Positions 9,608-22,189 of a stretch of DNA of 64,000 nucleotides are shown here, one piece after another. Origin of the DNA: Oscheius sp. JU75 (Eukaryota; Nematoda; Chromadorea; Rhabditida; Rhabditidae); assembly GCA_037178855.1 (NCBI GenBank), contig JASJZC010000004.1:3348001-3412000 (forward strand), in the 5' to 3' direction. Under the pieces are notes generated by a model. It was given only the letters and a program-made list of their open reading frames with translations, did no database searches and was not told the origin of the DNA. How positions within the stretch are numbered: the first letter of the stretch is position 1; each line of letters opens with the position of its first letter. The position numbers were made by a program, and so were the translations under genes.

Positions 9608-10797
9608 ATGGAACAAATAGTCTCGCAGCTGAAAAGTCACATTCTTGACGAGGTATTTCTATGTGTAAGATTCAAGTATTTCCAGAAATACTTCACTGCT
9701 CGCTTCTTCTCCTTCCTCAGCGGACTGACCGGTTTCTCCTCGAAGCATGTCGCCATTGCTATTGCCTTCGTCGTGGCCCTCTACCTCGAATTCGGTCCGG
9801 GAGCCTTCTTCGTGGCCAATAGTCTACTGATCGCCTATCCGACTGTGACTACCTACATGTATCCGGAAGAACGTCCTGTTCGAGATCTTCTACTCGTCTA
9901 TTGGGCTTGCTTCGGACTTTTGATAGCCTTCGACCGATTCCTAGACTTCATCCCTCTCTACTACAACCTGAAGATTTGTCTTCTGGCTCTCTTTTTCCTC
10001 GAACCGTTCTGTCTGGCCGAGGAACTATTCAAAAGTATCGAGGGCATGCTGAAGGACTACAACCTTCTGACCTCTTCCGATCTGAACAGTGGCCGTTCTT
10101 GCCGCTCTTCTCGCCCGGAAAAGCCTTTGAAAGAGTCGAAGGGAGATACGGCTCCGTCTGCTGAGAACATCCCTATTCCTGATCTCACCGACCCGAAGAA
10201 GCAGTCGAAAGAGACGCTTCCTGTGACGATTGAGCCTCCGAAAGAACTTAAGATGGCTGTGAAGGAGTCGAAGGTGGAAAAGCCTCTCGCTGACCTGACT
10301 GCTATTTCGTCTGGCCATGGACTGACAGCCAATCAACCTATCACTAAGAGTGGATTCGGAATTGACAACAAGGAGATTGGATCTGAGGCCAACATCCACG
10401 ACCTTCTTCTCTCTCCTAAAGATGCTGTCGTCTTCAACGCTCCTTTCGACCACGAGAATCTGACGTATCATATGAAGGCCAAGAACAATTCGAAGCATCA
10501 AATTGGATTTGCCATCAAAGTTTGTATTGTTTCTATTGTATTCAAATGACTATTTAGGGCAACTGCATTCCTAGGGTAACTACTAGTCCTGCGAGCGGAC
10601 TTTTGACTCCCGGGGAATTTGTCACAGTGGCGATCACTGTACAAAAGTTTGAATACAATAGCATGGACTTCAATAAGGACCGAATCATCTTCGAGTATGT
10701 GCTGCTGAAAGAAGAGCAGAGGAAGTTCAGTCACAAGCTGCTGCAACAGTCTGACGTGAAGAGGAGGAAAAACATCCAGATCAGATATAACGTCTAA
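9608..10797 (+). CDS. REEP/DP1 ER-shaping protein fused to MSP domain
   Basis: Three exons (9608-9652, 9686-10519, 10558-10797) give 372 aa. Residues about 20-170 are a TB2/DP1/HVA22 (REEP5-6 type) reticulon-like domain: FLSGLTGFSSKHVAIAIAF, paired hydrophobic hairpins, YPTVTTYMYPEERPVRDLL and RFLDFIPLYYNLKICLLALF. Such proteins curve tubular ER. A Lys/Pro/Ser-rich linker of about 110 residues follows. Residues about 265-372 form an MSP (VAP-like) domain: VVFNAPFDHENLTYHMKAKN, KHQIGFAIK and a C-terminal RRKNIQIRYNV. MSP domains bind FFAT motifs or self-assemble in nematode sperm. No intron boundary separates the REEP from the MSP start; only the 38-nt intron lies inside the MSP domain, so this is one gene and not a mis-join. 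I know of no standard family with this order. Confidence 0.88.
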
Positions 10798-11360
10798 AAG
10801 ATGCAAAATCCAGATCCTCTATAATCCATATTTGACTATGAACACTGAATCAAAGTGTCTTCTGATAGGTCTTCCTCGCACTCCGGAACTTATTATTAGC
10901 AGCCGTGTCACTAACTTATTTGCTTTCGTAACACACGAGTGCCGGCGCGCAGAGAGCAGTGAGAGCCGTCAGGATTTCCCTGTGGTCTGCTGTACATCGA
11001 CTCTTCTTCAGGCTTTATTTAGACCGGGCCACTTCACTCTTTTTCTCCATGTTTTCCTCATTCTGACTGTTGACTTTGCTCTTTTGGGCCCATCTCTGAA
11101 CAGTTAGATCCCAGCCAACTGCTTTCTCTTTTTGCATTTATTTAACACAAATGATATTCATTGATTGAGTGAAACCTTAGTCAAACTGACCGCTTCATTA
11201 AACTAGTTACGGAAGCCCTTCATGCCTCGCTTATCAGGCTTATAATTGGCAGTATGAGTAATTTGGCTCGCTCGACTTCGTTCCTTTTTCGCCTTAAGCC
11301 TCCTCCATATTTAAAAGCTCTCATTAATCGTGACTCTCTAATTTCTTCGCGAGTCGTCAG
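10798..11360. other. Intergenic, no gene seen
   Basis: Between two + strand genes. A 90-codon frame from 10832 has no family features and no splice support. Confidence 0.5.
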
Positions 11361-12006
11361 ATGTCGACAATTTTCGACCTCGCGGCTGGAGAACTCTATT
11401 CTCTAGCCATTTCGTTGCTGCCTGGTCACAAGGAACAACTCAATCCAGACGATGCAACAGCACTCAGGACGAGGGTAAGTCTCCGATTGTGATTGGTAAA
11501 CACTGATCGCAACTCTGGGCAAACGACTATCTGCTCTCAAAAAAACAACAAACGAAACATTCCTGGAACAATATCGGTTGCAGATAACAGAATGGCTGCT
11601 CATCAACAATTTCTCTACTCTTCACAAGTTTACACGGTCAGCCGATGACTCCTGGTCTTTTCCGCACGACTACACTTGTGACTCTTGCAGAAAAAAGAAG
11701 GAAGAGCACAGATGTAGGTCAAGTGCCTTCTATCTGACAGTCTACTCAGATGTACCCAAGCCAAGAGATAAATCAGTAGAAGTGGCTACTACTTCCGAGC
11801 CCGTTCCAGTACTGGCCGGGGATGAATTTGTAACGTTCGAAGTCAAGGACAAACCGAGGAAGTTAGAACAAAAAAAGTCGCCAAAAGAAGCAGAGAGTGA
11901 CAGTCTGTCTGGATACTACTCTTCGGCCACAGACTGTCTCTTCTCCTTTGGAGCCTGTCTGGCAAGCCCTTTCAAAATATGTTTTGTTGGAAGAACACGC
12001 GAATAA
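11361..12006 (+). CDS. Orphan protein with CxxC motif
   Basis: Two exons (11361-11474, 11584-12006) give 178 aa. The ATG follows directly on an acceptor-like AG (gtcgtcag), as expected for spliced-leader addition. The N-terminal part is helical (LYSLAISLLPGHKEQLNPDD). The middle holds a single CDSC pair followed by a basic cluster. An acidic/Lys-rich linker follows, and the C-terminus is rich in Cys, Phe and Tyr without a convincing membrane span. The family is not recognised. The intron is 109 nt, longer than most nearby. Reading frame and splice phase are clean, so a real gene is likely. Confidence 0.6.
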
Positions 12007-12089
12007 ATGGGTATAATTTCATAGTTTTCGTATCACGATTTCCGAAGTGAAGCTGCGCTAGCTACACGGCATGGCATACAAGATTGTAT

Positions 12090-14428
12090 TTAAAGTTCGA
12101 CGACCTTCGACCGGGGCACGAGTCCCGGAGGGAGAGTCTTGAACTCCTCCAGCTTTCCTCGATAGAAGTGATCGTCTACCTGAAACTCAGTTTGTAAGGC
12201 AATTTGCCAAAAAAATACCTCCTCGACGATCACTAGTCGATCGCCCTTTGAGAAGTACAAGTTGCTCGGATCGTCCGAATGGTGGTCATCCATGGCTTGG
12301 AAGAGCTGAAATAACTGGATTGTTTTTGTTTTTGTAAAATGCTTCGCAGACAATCACGATAACTATCCCACCTTTTGCATCGTGTATTTCTTAACTGGTT
12401 CCTTCAAAGAGTAAATGTCCAAACGAAACCATTTAAGAGTACTCACCCTAGCAGGAATAGAAGCAATTGAAGAGATAGAAGCAAGACCTTGCGGACTTTT
12501 TTTCGGACCGGAAGAAGTCAAATAGCTGAACGGAAGTATGCCTTCTTGGGAGTAAAGACGCCCTCTGACCCAGTCCTGTCCCACGTATTCCATGACTTCA
12601 ATCTGGTCACCTGAAGAGAGTCAGAGAGATTGAAGTGTGTATCTACCTGCTTTGAAGATGAGGTCGCCTGCAACACCCGAATTGTAGTCGTAAAGGGCTG
12701 TGAAGATGCCGATCGGGCCAGCTGGTTGACTGAAATTTTATGTGAACCAGTGCAGGGGACTCTTACTTGTTATAGCTGGCTCCCATTGGAACAGAGTTCA
12801 GACTGGGACAAGAGACAAAATTGGCGGGAAAGAGGCCACTTTGACCATAGAGACTACCCAGCAACCATTCCGGACTTGCCCATTCTTTCACTTGTATCAC
12901 GTCGTTTGTTCGGAACTACAATGAATTGCTAGAATCCCTCTAGAAAATACCTGAAGGTCTCCGGGCGTGTTGGAGAAGTAGTCATAAAGGGCCACGGCAG
13001 TGTGACTAGCACTCGTGGGAACCAAGGGCACTTTGACCTCGATGAACCCGAATGGAATTATGCCCTGTTTTCCTGTACGTGTGTTTAAACCTAGAATTGA
13101 AATTGTAAATTAGTTCTTAACAACCCACCGTATATCCACTGTTCGTCCACTTCCTTCTTGAGCAAAATTATGTCGTTCACTTCACAGTTCAACTCGTCTA
13201 CCTGGGTTCCGTTGAATGGATACTGTACAACAGCATGGGGTTCCGTGGTGGGAACTGGAATATGAACAATCTCGTCGAGAACAATATCTAGTGAACTGGG
13301 TGTGGACAGGACAGACGACGAAGAGGAGGTGCTTCTACAAATGGAATGAACATTACCCGGCGGCATTCGAGCGGGAATTCCGGGTTTCGGCGGTGGAGGA
13401 CGTGATGGTTTCGGCGGAATTATGGTGACACCTGTACACACAACACTTCATGCTCACTCAATACAAAAGAACGTTCCAAAAGATATGAGAACTACTCACC
13501 ATTGGTGGATTGGAACTGATTTGGAGAGGTCTTATGTGTCGGTCCAGTTGTATTCACATGAAGGCTTTTAAGCTCATCTATCATAGAGGGATAGGCTGGT
13601 CGAGAAGAGGGAGAGGTCTTGGCCGGAAGAGGCGGTGGAGCAGGAGATCGGTTGTAACTACTGACCGATGGAGCTGGCGGAGCTAATCTGAAAAAGAACT
13701 GAATGATAAATCAGTTTTTGGACTTACTCGAAGGAGGGTTCTTTGTAAACTGTTTTAGATGGAGCGGTATTGGAAGAAGCTCGATGAGGCGGTGGCGGTG
13801 GAGGAGCATCTCCTCCTTTCTTAGGGACAGGTGGAGGATTGTTTGATTGGCTATTCATATAAGAGAGAGCCTGAAACATCTCGATTTGAAATGAATCCTT
13901 CCAAATCTTACTGCATTTCTAGTGTTTGGATCTTTTGCTGCGTTGATGGCTGCATTTCTGAGGACGGGATTTTTGGCCACTGCAGATGCTGCCTGCTGGA
14001 CTACTGGGTTTTTGGCTGCTTCAAAGAGAGCACGAGCTTTGGAAACGGAAAAATCTGAAAAGTAGTTCGAAAAAGGAAGAGAATTGGACCGTACCACCCC
14101 CAAACATGCTCAGCTGTTTGCTGAATGTCAGGAGTTTCTCACAACACGAGGCTGACTATCGATCGCGCGCCCAAAACGTCAGATGTCCGAGAAACTGACT
14201 CACTTGTTGTATTTCCTTTATTTCTAATCAATCAGTTTGATTTATTGACCCAGAAACTTTACAGATCTTTTTCTTTAGGAAGTAATACATACCTTTTGGA
14301 CAGAAAACTTTTCAAATTGTTGTCAGTAACTTACTTTCTTCCACAATTATTCCATCTTCTACTTCAGGTCTAGAAGGACGTAGATGTTCAGGTTTTTGAG
14401 GTGGCGGTGGTGGTGGTAAGATCGACAT
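12090..14428 (-). CDS. Multi-SH3 adaptor protein
   Basis: Twelve phase-consistent exons give 546 aa: 14335-14428, 14095-14151, 13912-14054, 13728-13870, 13500-13687, 13129-13431, 12951-13090, 12767-12915, 12647-12729, 12447-12610, 12219-12305 and 12090-12179. The N-terminal part has a proline run, then a helical repeat-like block (NPVVQQAASAVAKNPVLRNA) and further proline-rich, VPKK-type motifs that SH3 domains bind. Four SH3 domains follow at about residues 265-320, 325-380, 385-440 and 480-546, shown by AVVQYPF, VALYDYFSNTPGDLQ, TALYDYNSGVAGDL and the last DDPSNLYFSKGDR with PPGLVPRSKV. It should be a cytoplasmic scaffold for actin or endocytic partners. The arrangement recalls SH3D19-like adaptors but orthology is not established. 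The first coding exon is preceded by an acceptor, implying an upstream leader or 5' UTR exon. Confidence 0.85.
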
Positions 14429-15271
14429 ACCTAGCTGAAAGTCATTTGAAAGTCTTCTATTGGATACGTTTGAAAAGAAAAACAGCCACGATATGAAAGA
14501 AAAGAGATAGAGTATCTTGAATTGTCGAAACAAACTGGAAAGTATCTAGAAGAAAAGAGATGGAGATGTGTCATGCGACAGACCTCTGCTCTCGGCTCTC
14601 GGTCGTTTCTGATAACGAGAGTGGCGTTGTGTTTTCGGTGAATCACTAGTCACAGCTTTGTCCCCGAAGAGTCAAAACTAAGAGCAGGAGTTCTGTAAAG
14701 TGAAGTAGAAAGAGAACAGTAGAGAAAGACTGCCAGACGTGCTCTCTCCCCTCTCTGCTCTGCCGCGCCCATCTTGAGCAAACAGTTTTGTCATCGGTGC
14801 CAAGTAGGTCGGCTGTGTACCAAAGCACATGACACAATAGCACAGGTTTCGCAGATATCAACCTCCAATATGCTAAAGAATACATTAGGATCTTTTTTTT
14901 ATTGTCTCTATTTTTCAATACAAACATTTTCCCATTAGCACCGAAACTAAGAGAAAAGATAGCTGGAACAACTGGACAACGGTTTCTCCTTATTCCCCAG
15001 TTTTGTCGAGATTACTATATATTGGCGGGAACTTGAGGAAAACTTGAGGTTTTATCTGAAACGCCATCACCACATTTTTCCTCTTTCTGTCCATTCAATT
15101 TACTGTTTTTGCGTCTCGTTAGGATTTCTCAATGCGAAAAGACTACCTTCATTCGATTTTTGCCCAACGAAACATGTCGCGTCGTTTAGCAGACTATTGA
15201 ATAGCTTTCTTCACCGACGCTATTTTCTCCTGCTTTCTTCTTCTTACTCTTCACAACGATTCTTTTCTAGA
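14429..15271. other. Divergent intergenic region
   Basis: Lies between the start codons of the SH3 adaptor (- strand) and the RS-rich protein (+ strand). No supported gene. An acceptor-like ttcttttctag immediately precedes the + strand ATG. Confidence 0.4.
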
Positions 15272-17509
15272 ATGACGACGATAGCAGGTAAAGGACAAGA
15301 ACTCACAGAAGAGGAGCTTCTTGGTGACACAGCCGACATTAGCCTGGTAATACTTGATTTATTCCGTTTAACACTATTTTCAGGACCATGTTCTTGATGA
15401 TGCCTTGTTAGACGACGACCCAACAACGGAGATTCTCCCTGTTACTGAAAAATTGCCTGTGGAAGTAAGTTTGTTTGGCTCTGCTCGATAAAACGAGCAT
15501 CCATCCCAGCTTTTATTGTAATCGTCACACCATATAGTCCCAGTTTGTTTGTTCTCATTAGCTTAAAAGAATGTCTTTTACAATCTATATACAATCTGTC
15601 TGACCCGGTTTTTTTTCTATTCTCAGCCACGATATATTACTCTTTTCACTCCTGATCTCCCATCCATCTTATCCCTTATACTTGGTGTCTCATAGGAAGT
15701 TTTTTTCTATCTTCCCATTTTCCCATATTTGATCCTCCTACTCGAGCTTTCCTATGGTTTTTCCGCGCTTTATTTATTCCACTTGCTGGGTAATCCTAAT
15801 GTGCAGTTGTGTTAAGAATCTTTTAATGTAACAAGGATGTTATTCGTCCAAGAGTAATAAATTTGGATTTCGGAAGCTCCGCCGACAATATTAAAAAGAA
15901 AACAAACAAATTGGGATTATTAGGGCGAATGTTTCAGCTAGATGGTTTTTAGGACAAACTACCGCAAGAGACTTCGGTAGAATTGGATGCTCATAATGAA
16001 GAGCTCGATTATGAAGATGACGAAGATAACGACGATGAGAAGGAGACGAGGGGAAAATTCAGTTCAGAAAGACCTAAGGTTTGTTAGTTTTACTAATTAT
16101 TACGAGTCAATAGAAAATTTTTAAAAGAACTTTCAGCCTAGTGTTTCAAATATCGCTTCCACGGGAGTGGCAACTTCTGCTAGTATCTCTGGAACTTCCA
16201 CTATCAGCAACACTACTAGCCGAGAAAGTGTCCAATCAAGAGGACTACAGGTTAGTGTTTTTGAGACCACACAAACAACATTATTTGCAGACTCAGAAGA
16301 ACTTGCCCAGTCTTCTACAAATGAATGTGAAGCCGCCGCCGATGATGCCCGGAGGAAAAATTCTTCTCAACCCCAACTTTCGTCCCCAAGCACCACCTCC
16401 TATGGTTCGTTTGACATTGCCGGGAGGCCCTCCGATCGTGATGCCACCTCCATTGATGCAGCCAATCGTCCCACGTCTGCCTAATGGAATGCCGCTGTTT
16501 TGTAAGTCAAGGTTTCTGCTTGTTCTATTAAATAATACAGCTATGCCTGCCAACCATGGGTCAGCTGGTTTCGGACAACCTCCACCGCCGTTCATGTCTC
16601 AGTTGCCAGCACCTATGGGAGTTTCTATGAACCCTTGGGACCACAGAGTAACAGCTTTTCTGCATGCTGTGGGCGGACGAAGTAGAAGACGAAGACGCAG
16701 TTCCTCATCTAGCAGCTACTCGTCCAGCAGCAGAAGTAGTCGTAGCAGGAGCAGGTACGTTCATTTCTCTTACGAAAATGTCTTATTGTTTGCAGCTCCC
16801 GATCCCCACGCCGTAAGCGTCCTACCAGTAGACACCGCCGGGAAAGGAAAAGAAGTGGCGAAAGACGTCATCGAGATCGTCGTGATCATCGTCGCGAAGA
16901 TAGAGATCGAGAATCTGGAAGCAGCAGGAGTCGACGTCGGGACGAAAGACCCCGTGATGACCAGGTTTGGCTTTTCCCTTTCTCAAAACAATAATTTTAG
17001 GTGTCCGAAGAGTGTGCTAAAGCCGTGGGCGTGGACAGCGACTATCTTCAAAAGATAGAGGAACAGAAAAGGAAACGAGAAGAAATCGTTCGTAAGAAGG
17101 AACAACGTCGTTTTGGCGGCACTGATGAGGCGGATATGAACGAGAAAAAGACAACTGCTTCTGAAGTTGATGGTAAGAAAGCGTATCTTTGTGTCACGGT
17201 CAAGAATATGACGCATCTTCCCACTGCTTCGTCGAAAATAGAAAAGCTAGCCGCAGAAATTGGTGATGTCTTGGTAAGTCGTTAGCTCTTCCACATATTT
17301 CCTGCTTTAGAAGTGCTGGCGTTTCACGGACGATCAAATAAACCTCATTTTCAAGAATCACGCCCATGCTAAAGGGTTCCTTCTCAAGTACAACAACAAG
17401 GTATGTCATCCCCCAGACCTGAAATAGTACATCTTTTTAGGTGCTCTCTGGTTTACGAATGACCGTGGGGCTCGAGAAGGCTTTCTTCAATCTCGCCGAT
17501 ATCCAGTAG
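15272..17509 (+). CDS. RS-rich RNA-associated protein
   Basis: Ten exons (15272-15346, 15384-15464, 15953-16078, 16137-16250, 16291-16501, 16541-16754, 16796-16964, 17001-17273, 17311-17400, 17441-17509) give 473 aa in consistent phase. The N-terminus is acidic (TEEELLGDTADISLDHVLDD, then a Glu/Asp run). The middle is Pro/Met-rich (PPPMMPGGKILLNPNFRP) and is followed by an Arg/Ser domain (SRSPRRKRPTSRHRRERKRS) typical of splicing factors. The C-terminus (KKAYLCVTVKNMTHLP to LRMTVGLEKAFFNLADIQ) may be a degenerate RRM-like fold. The overall order resembles RBM33 but I cannot assert orthology. The second intron (488 nt) is ten times the usual size. A nuclear pre-mRNA role is inferred from composition. 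Confidence 0.75.
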
Positions 17510-18086
17510 AACTCCTTTCCATTCAGCCTTCCCCGATTTTCAAATAAATGACTTTACCATGTATCTATTCCACGGGTGTTCGTATGTTTTGACGTCTAAA
17601 TAAATAAATAAATTTTCTATGCTGTGAACTGTTGCGATATGAAGTCAAAACAAACTGGAGCAGGGTATGATGGGTTCCCGTGTAAGAAATTCACCGTTTA
17701 GGCCAAATAACCTTTGTTAATTCGCAGTTGGGGATTACAAAGTAAGGGTTTACATCATTGTAGCGGATAGATACCGGCAAAATAGTAAACGGGAATGGAT
17801 CTCAAGAAGAAAGTTGGTAGTACTGAAACGGCGTCTCGGTTAGGCGCGCAATTTCGCGTTTTTTTAATCCTTTTTTCCTCGTTTTCTTCGGATTTCTATC
17901 TGTTTCTTTCTTCTTCATCATTTTTATCCATTTTCTACACTTAGAAATGCTCTTCAAAGTTTCGTTACATTTTCCGAAAAATTTATAGGGGAAACCAATT
18001 GGATTCCATAAAATTTCGTTAGTCTAACCAATGTAATAATGTGTATTACTCTGACTCCTTATGTTCAGCTATTCACGACTTCAGGT

Positions 18087-18591
18087 ATGGATATAATCGT
18101 TCCAAGGCTGTACAATCTGACCAGAACAGTTCAGCAGTTCCTGGACTGTCAGCAGATTGGTCTCCTAGTCGCTCCATGCTGGCTGACGTTACTGTCTGAG
18201 AACGCTTCTCTATGGTATTTAGTTATTATATTTTGCTCTGAAACTCTCCTATAGGTCTAATTACATTCGTGAATTGACTGTCCGTAAGCTAAACATAGCT
18301 GATCCAATGGGTAGTGCAGGAGATATTATCGAAGTCGACAAGTCATATCTGCATGGAAAGCGAAAAGCCAACAGGAGAAGGCTCTTCCATGAGGCTGATC
18401 GTACAGGTCTCACTCCCTACCCGCTCTTCTACCGACATGTTCTTCCACGATCCACCATCTACTCCGGTGAATGGGTCGTCTACAAGCGATTGCGAATAAT
18501 AGGATACCAGCATAGCTGGTTTAGCCTTTCGTGTTAGTTCAAAGATCCTCTTACCGGTGCTCACAGACAACGGATCGAAAGAGTGGCACCA
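18087..18591 (+). pseudogene. Merlin/ISXO2-like transposase remnant
   Basis: Two segments, 18087-18214 and 18255 onward, show the Merlin (IS1016/IS1595-related, ISXO2-like domain) pattern. These are the N-terminal QQIGLLVAP block, SNYIREL, IIEVDKSYLHGKRKANRRR (family VEIDES..KRKYNRGR) and FKDPLTGAHRQRIER (family F.D..TGAHTQ.IE). Several lesions show it is dead. An in-frame stop lies at 18535-18537 just before FKDPLTG. The second catalytic aspartate, expected in the SDEW block, reads SGEW. About 30-40 residues between the first and second blocks are missing. No terminal repeats were found. Confidence 0.75.
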
Positions 18592-18834
18592 GCTGAAGGA
18601 GGAACGCCTTCGTTTTGCTTTGTTAACCGTGCTGTTTCCCTATAAATTTTTCCGAAAAACAAAACTTTGAAGAGCACTTCTAAGTGTAGAAACTGGGTAA
18701 AAAAATAATGAAAGGGGAAGAAAAAAAGACAGAAACCCGAAGGAAACGAGGAAAAAGAATAAAACACGCAAACGTGCGTGACGACGCAAAATTGCATACC
18801 AAACCGAGGCGCCTGTTTCAGTACTACCAGAAAG

Positions 18835-21184
18835 TTATTCATGAAGGACGCTGAACATGTGAGTACGCTCAACAACATCGAGTTCGCGTTGTTCTTCGAG
18901 AGTCAATGTAACCTTGGCAAGGAATGCCGGCACGGATGATCGTTCTCCGATATAACTATAAGTCTAACATTAACTAAAAAAACACGCAACGTACTATCTA
19001 GCGGCGTCATCCCAGCTGACGGTGCTCTGCGATGGCATCTGATCACCCATATCGAGAAGATCAGCATTCTCGCTGCCAACTTTGAAGGTGAACTCTTTGT
19101 TACTCTCGTCGTAGATACTGCTTACTTTCACGATGTCATCCGATTCCTTCGACATCTTCACCTGACAGCCAGTTAGGAAAGTAGTCAGCTCTCTAAGACT
19201 ATGAATTGGTGAATATGAAATTGGTAAACCTGAATCTACGAAGCTTTTTCAACGTATCTTCCTGAATATTCTGAAGAGTTTGATTCTTGCCTTCCAATTT
19301 GGTCAACTGCTGTCGGAGATAAGCCATTTCTTCGTCAAGTTTCTGACGCTTGACGTCGCTGTCGTCAGAGCCCGACGCTTTTCTTTTCCTTATTGCACGT
19401 TCCTCCTCAATAAGACGAACATGAGCTTGTGACAATGGGTTATCAGCCATGTGAAGAATCTATTTAGCTGTTTGAAAGAACCCAAAAAAAGGTTACGGTA
19501 GTAGTATCGCCCGCATCCGTGGCCTGGTAAGCTGGGGCTGTGGAAGGCTCTTCAGAAGCGACCGTCGAATCTGACCTGCTGACCGAACTAGGTTCTTGGA
19601 GACTCGCTGACGCTATTCCGTCCGTCTTGTGAAGCTGCTCGAACTCTTCGTCTTTGTTCTGCTGCATTGTTTCCAGCTCCAGAACACGCTCCTCCAGCTT
19701 GCTTACGATCGTCGTTTTGTGCTCGATCATCAGTTTACTGAAATATTTGAATGACGTCTTAAGCTCCAGGAAAATATCGCACAAATGACAAGCGAGCTTA
19801 CTTCTCGTGGTTCTCTTTCTGCAGTACCAGCAGCTGGTTTTCAAGCTCAGCAACACGAAGTTTGTTCTTGTCAAGCTCGACTTGAGCGGCAGAAAGCTCG
19901 TAAGTGATGGCGTCTGGCATCTTTCCAGACACTTGTTCGACTTTCACTCTGCGAAGACTCGCCAATTCGCCCTGTAGAGGGATATTTTCACAAGGAGACA
20001 AGAAAATTACCATTGCACATTGCAGTTTATGATCGAGCATTTTGTTTTCGGACTCAAGGCTAAGTTTTTCTTCCTCGAGCTCAAGAGCTTTGCTGGATCG
20101 AATAGAGGCGATTTTGAGCTTTTCCGCAAGAAGGGTGTTCTGCTGCTCGAGATGTCGGATACGGTCACGAATTCTTTGATCTCCATCATTCGACTCCAAC
20201 CGGTAGGGTTCCGTAATCGACAAGTCCAGAATATTACTTTCCTTGTGGATTGGAGATAGATTCATGCCAGCGTGTGAAGCCATAGTATCTTCCAATTGCG
20301 TACTTTCTTCTTTAATCGGCTCACGAAGAGAAGTCAAGCCTGGGAAATCTTGAACTGATCCAACAGCGAGTGCTGCTATATCGGAAGCATCCTTTTCTAT
20401 AGGGTAAACTCGTTCGGCTGCTAAAATCTGAAGGAACGGATTGCATTCTTGACTATTAGGAAAGCTTACCTTCTGCTTATTCTCTTCAGTCCATAAGTTC
20501 TCCTTCCTGAGAATCTTCTCCGCCAGTCGAAGTTGTTCCATAGCCGTATTGAACCAAGTGATGTATTTTCGTGCTGTGTCGGCAACTTGTTCGGCTTCAA
20601 GTCGCGTCAGTAGGCTTTCATCAATGAGGCTCGAGTTGCGATAGTCAACTTTTGCTTCATTGAGCTGTTGTCTGAGTGAAAAAACCTCATGACGGAACCC
20701 GGAAACCTGTAGCTCGAGGTTCTAAAGTGCATTTTGGTTACCAAACGAAGAGTCATTTACCTCATTATTCTTTTTCGCCGTGGCGAGTTCCATTTCAACA
20801 AGCTCCTTTTCTCGTTTCAGTTTGTCAAGATGTCCTTCGTATTCTATCATTTGAGACTTTTGACGACCAACTAGAAATCACATTTGGACGGACAAAAAAA
20901 ACTAACTGTTTGGAGAACTGAAGGTGAAGCTTTCATCAAAGTTGATTTTCTTTCGACATTGATCTGCTGTGATATGTCCTCGAGGCATACTCCTCAGAGC
21001 CTTTTCTTCTCGGGTCGGTGCAACTGATCGTAGCAGTTTTTTGGTCTGAAATTTGCAATATAGCAGTTCTACGACGTATAGGCGAAAGAATGGTACAAAC
21101 CTTTTCGCTGAACTTGATTAGTGAATTTCGTTCTTCTTCACTATCACTTTCACGCATGGGAATTAAGTTGCGATGAGGAAACAT
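18835..21184 (-). CDS. MAD1L1: Spindle assembly checkpoint protein MAD1
   Basis: Ten exons, all phase-consistent, give 655 aa: 21101-21184, 20907-21045, 20761-20870, 20470-20721, 20011-20427, 19802-19971, 19497-19737, 19230-19459, 18995-19198 and 18835-18955. Most of the protein is coiled coil, with long Leu/Glu/Lys/Gln helices. The C-terminal domain is the identifying part: SLRELTTFLTGCQVKM, SSIYDESNKEFTFKV and SSVPAFLAKVTLTLEEQREL correspond to the MAD1 RWD-like C-terminus (FR..C.LTGY..D, S.PAFLSA.TL.L). MAD1 recruits MAD2 to unattached kinetochores and nuclear pores. The length is slightly below human MAD1 (718 aa). The ATG sits immediately after a strong acceptor (gtttttttcag), consistent with trans-splicing. 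Confidence 0.85.
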
Positions 21185-21539
21185 CTGAAAAAAACGACCT
21201 CACAAAGAGAAGATCTGGATCAAGCATACAAAAAAAAGCTGAGCATCTTTCTAAACCAAAAGATTGGTATTTTCAGCGCAACGCGCGCATAAGAATGTTG
21301 CTCGTAAGCGCCATTCTGAGAAAACAGTACTCTCTACTACTAAAAAGCAATGGTAGGGTTAACCACTGGGCCCGTGTCAACAGTACGTATTTTTAGGGTT
21401 ACACAAAAATCTTGCCACCCATTTTCAACATAAGCAAGTTACGGTATGCCGACCCTATGTTCAAAATCGGTACCATGTTTTCTTCGCTAGTCTGTCTTCC
21501 CCCGAAAAAGTGCCTCAATGGCGCGCGTCTGGCGGCCTA

Positions 21540-21705
21540 CCCTACGCAATGGTGTCAGTCCGTCCGTGCGTCACCACGAGTAAAAGGCTCGCAAATCATG
21601 GCATGTCAAGAGTTTAGTTGACAAGTCAGTTTTGGGGAAAACCTGGAAACTTAGGCCATTGGAGAAGCCGCCTGTTGTCAATGCTAAGTCAAGACTAAGA
21701 GACGG
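21540..21705. repeat. Dispersed repeat R, copy 1
   Basis: Shares about 160 bp with 49168-49345 in the same orientation, including gtcagtccgtccgtgcgt / gtgtccgtccgcctgcgt, tagttgacaagtcag and gcctgttgtcaatg. The family is unknown; the copies are non-coding and diverged. Confidence 0.75.
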
Positions 21706-22189
21706 CGAAGGCGTCGTAGCCGACTGCAGAAAAAAATTAATCGACAAACACTTATGTGAAAAAATTCTTTGGCTTTCAAGGAAGACATTACTGTCGAATG
21801 TCGGGAATGTATGTTCCGGAACTCGGACACAAAAAATTTCTTCAGGGTGCTAGCTCGCGAATGCACTTCGTTTGAACGCGCTCCCGAGAGGTAATGTAAT
21901 TTTGGTTAATTTTGAAAAAGTTGGAACGCCCGTAGCAAGCCGTGCAAAGAAGAGCTTGCTAAAGAAAAGAAAAAAAGAACGTGAAGTGTATTGGATGAAA
22001 CACACAAAACCTGCCCGCGAAAAGTTACTTTGAATTATCTTGTATTCGAACTAGTGCTCCATTTCTGTCATTTCATCTTTTGTCACTTTGGTTTGTTATA
22101 TTTTGCGCGGGGTAGCTTCTATACAGTTTGGCCACATGCTCCAACAGGATACTCTTTATCAGTTTATTCGTTATTTTTACTCCAGGACG

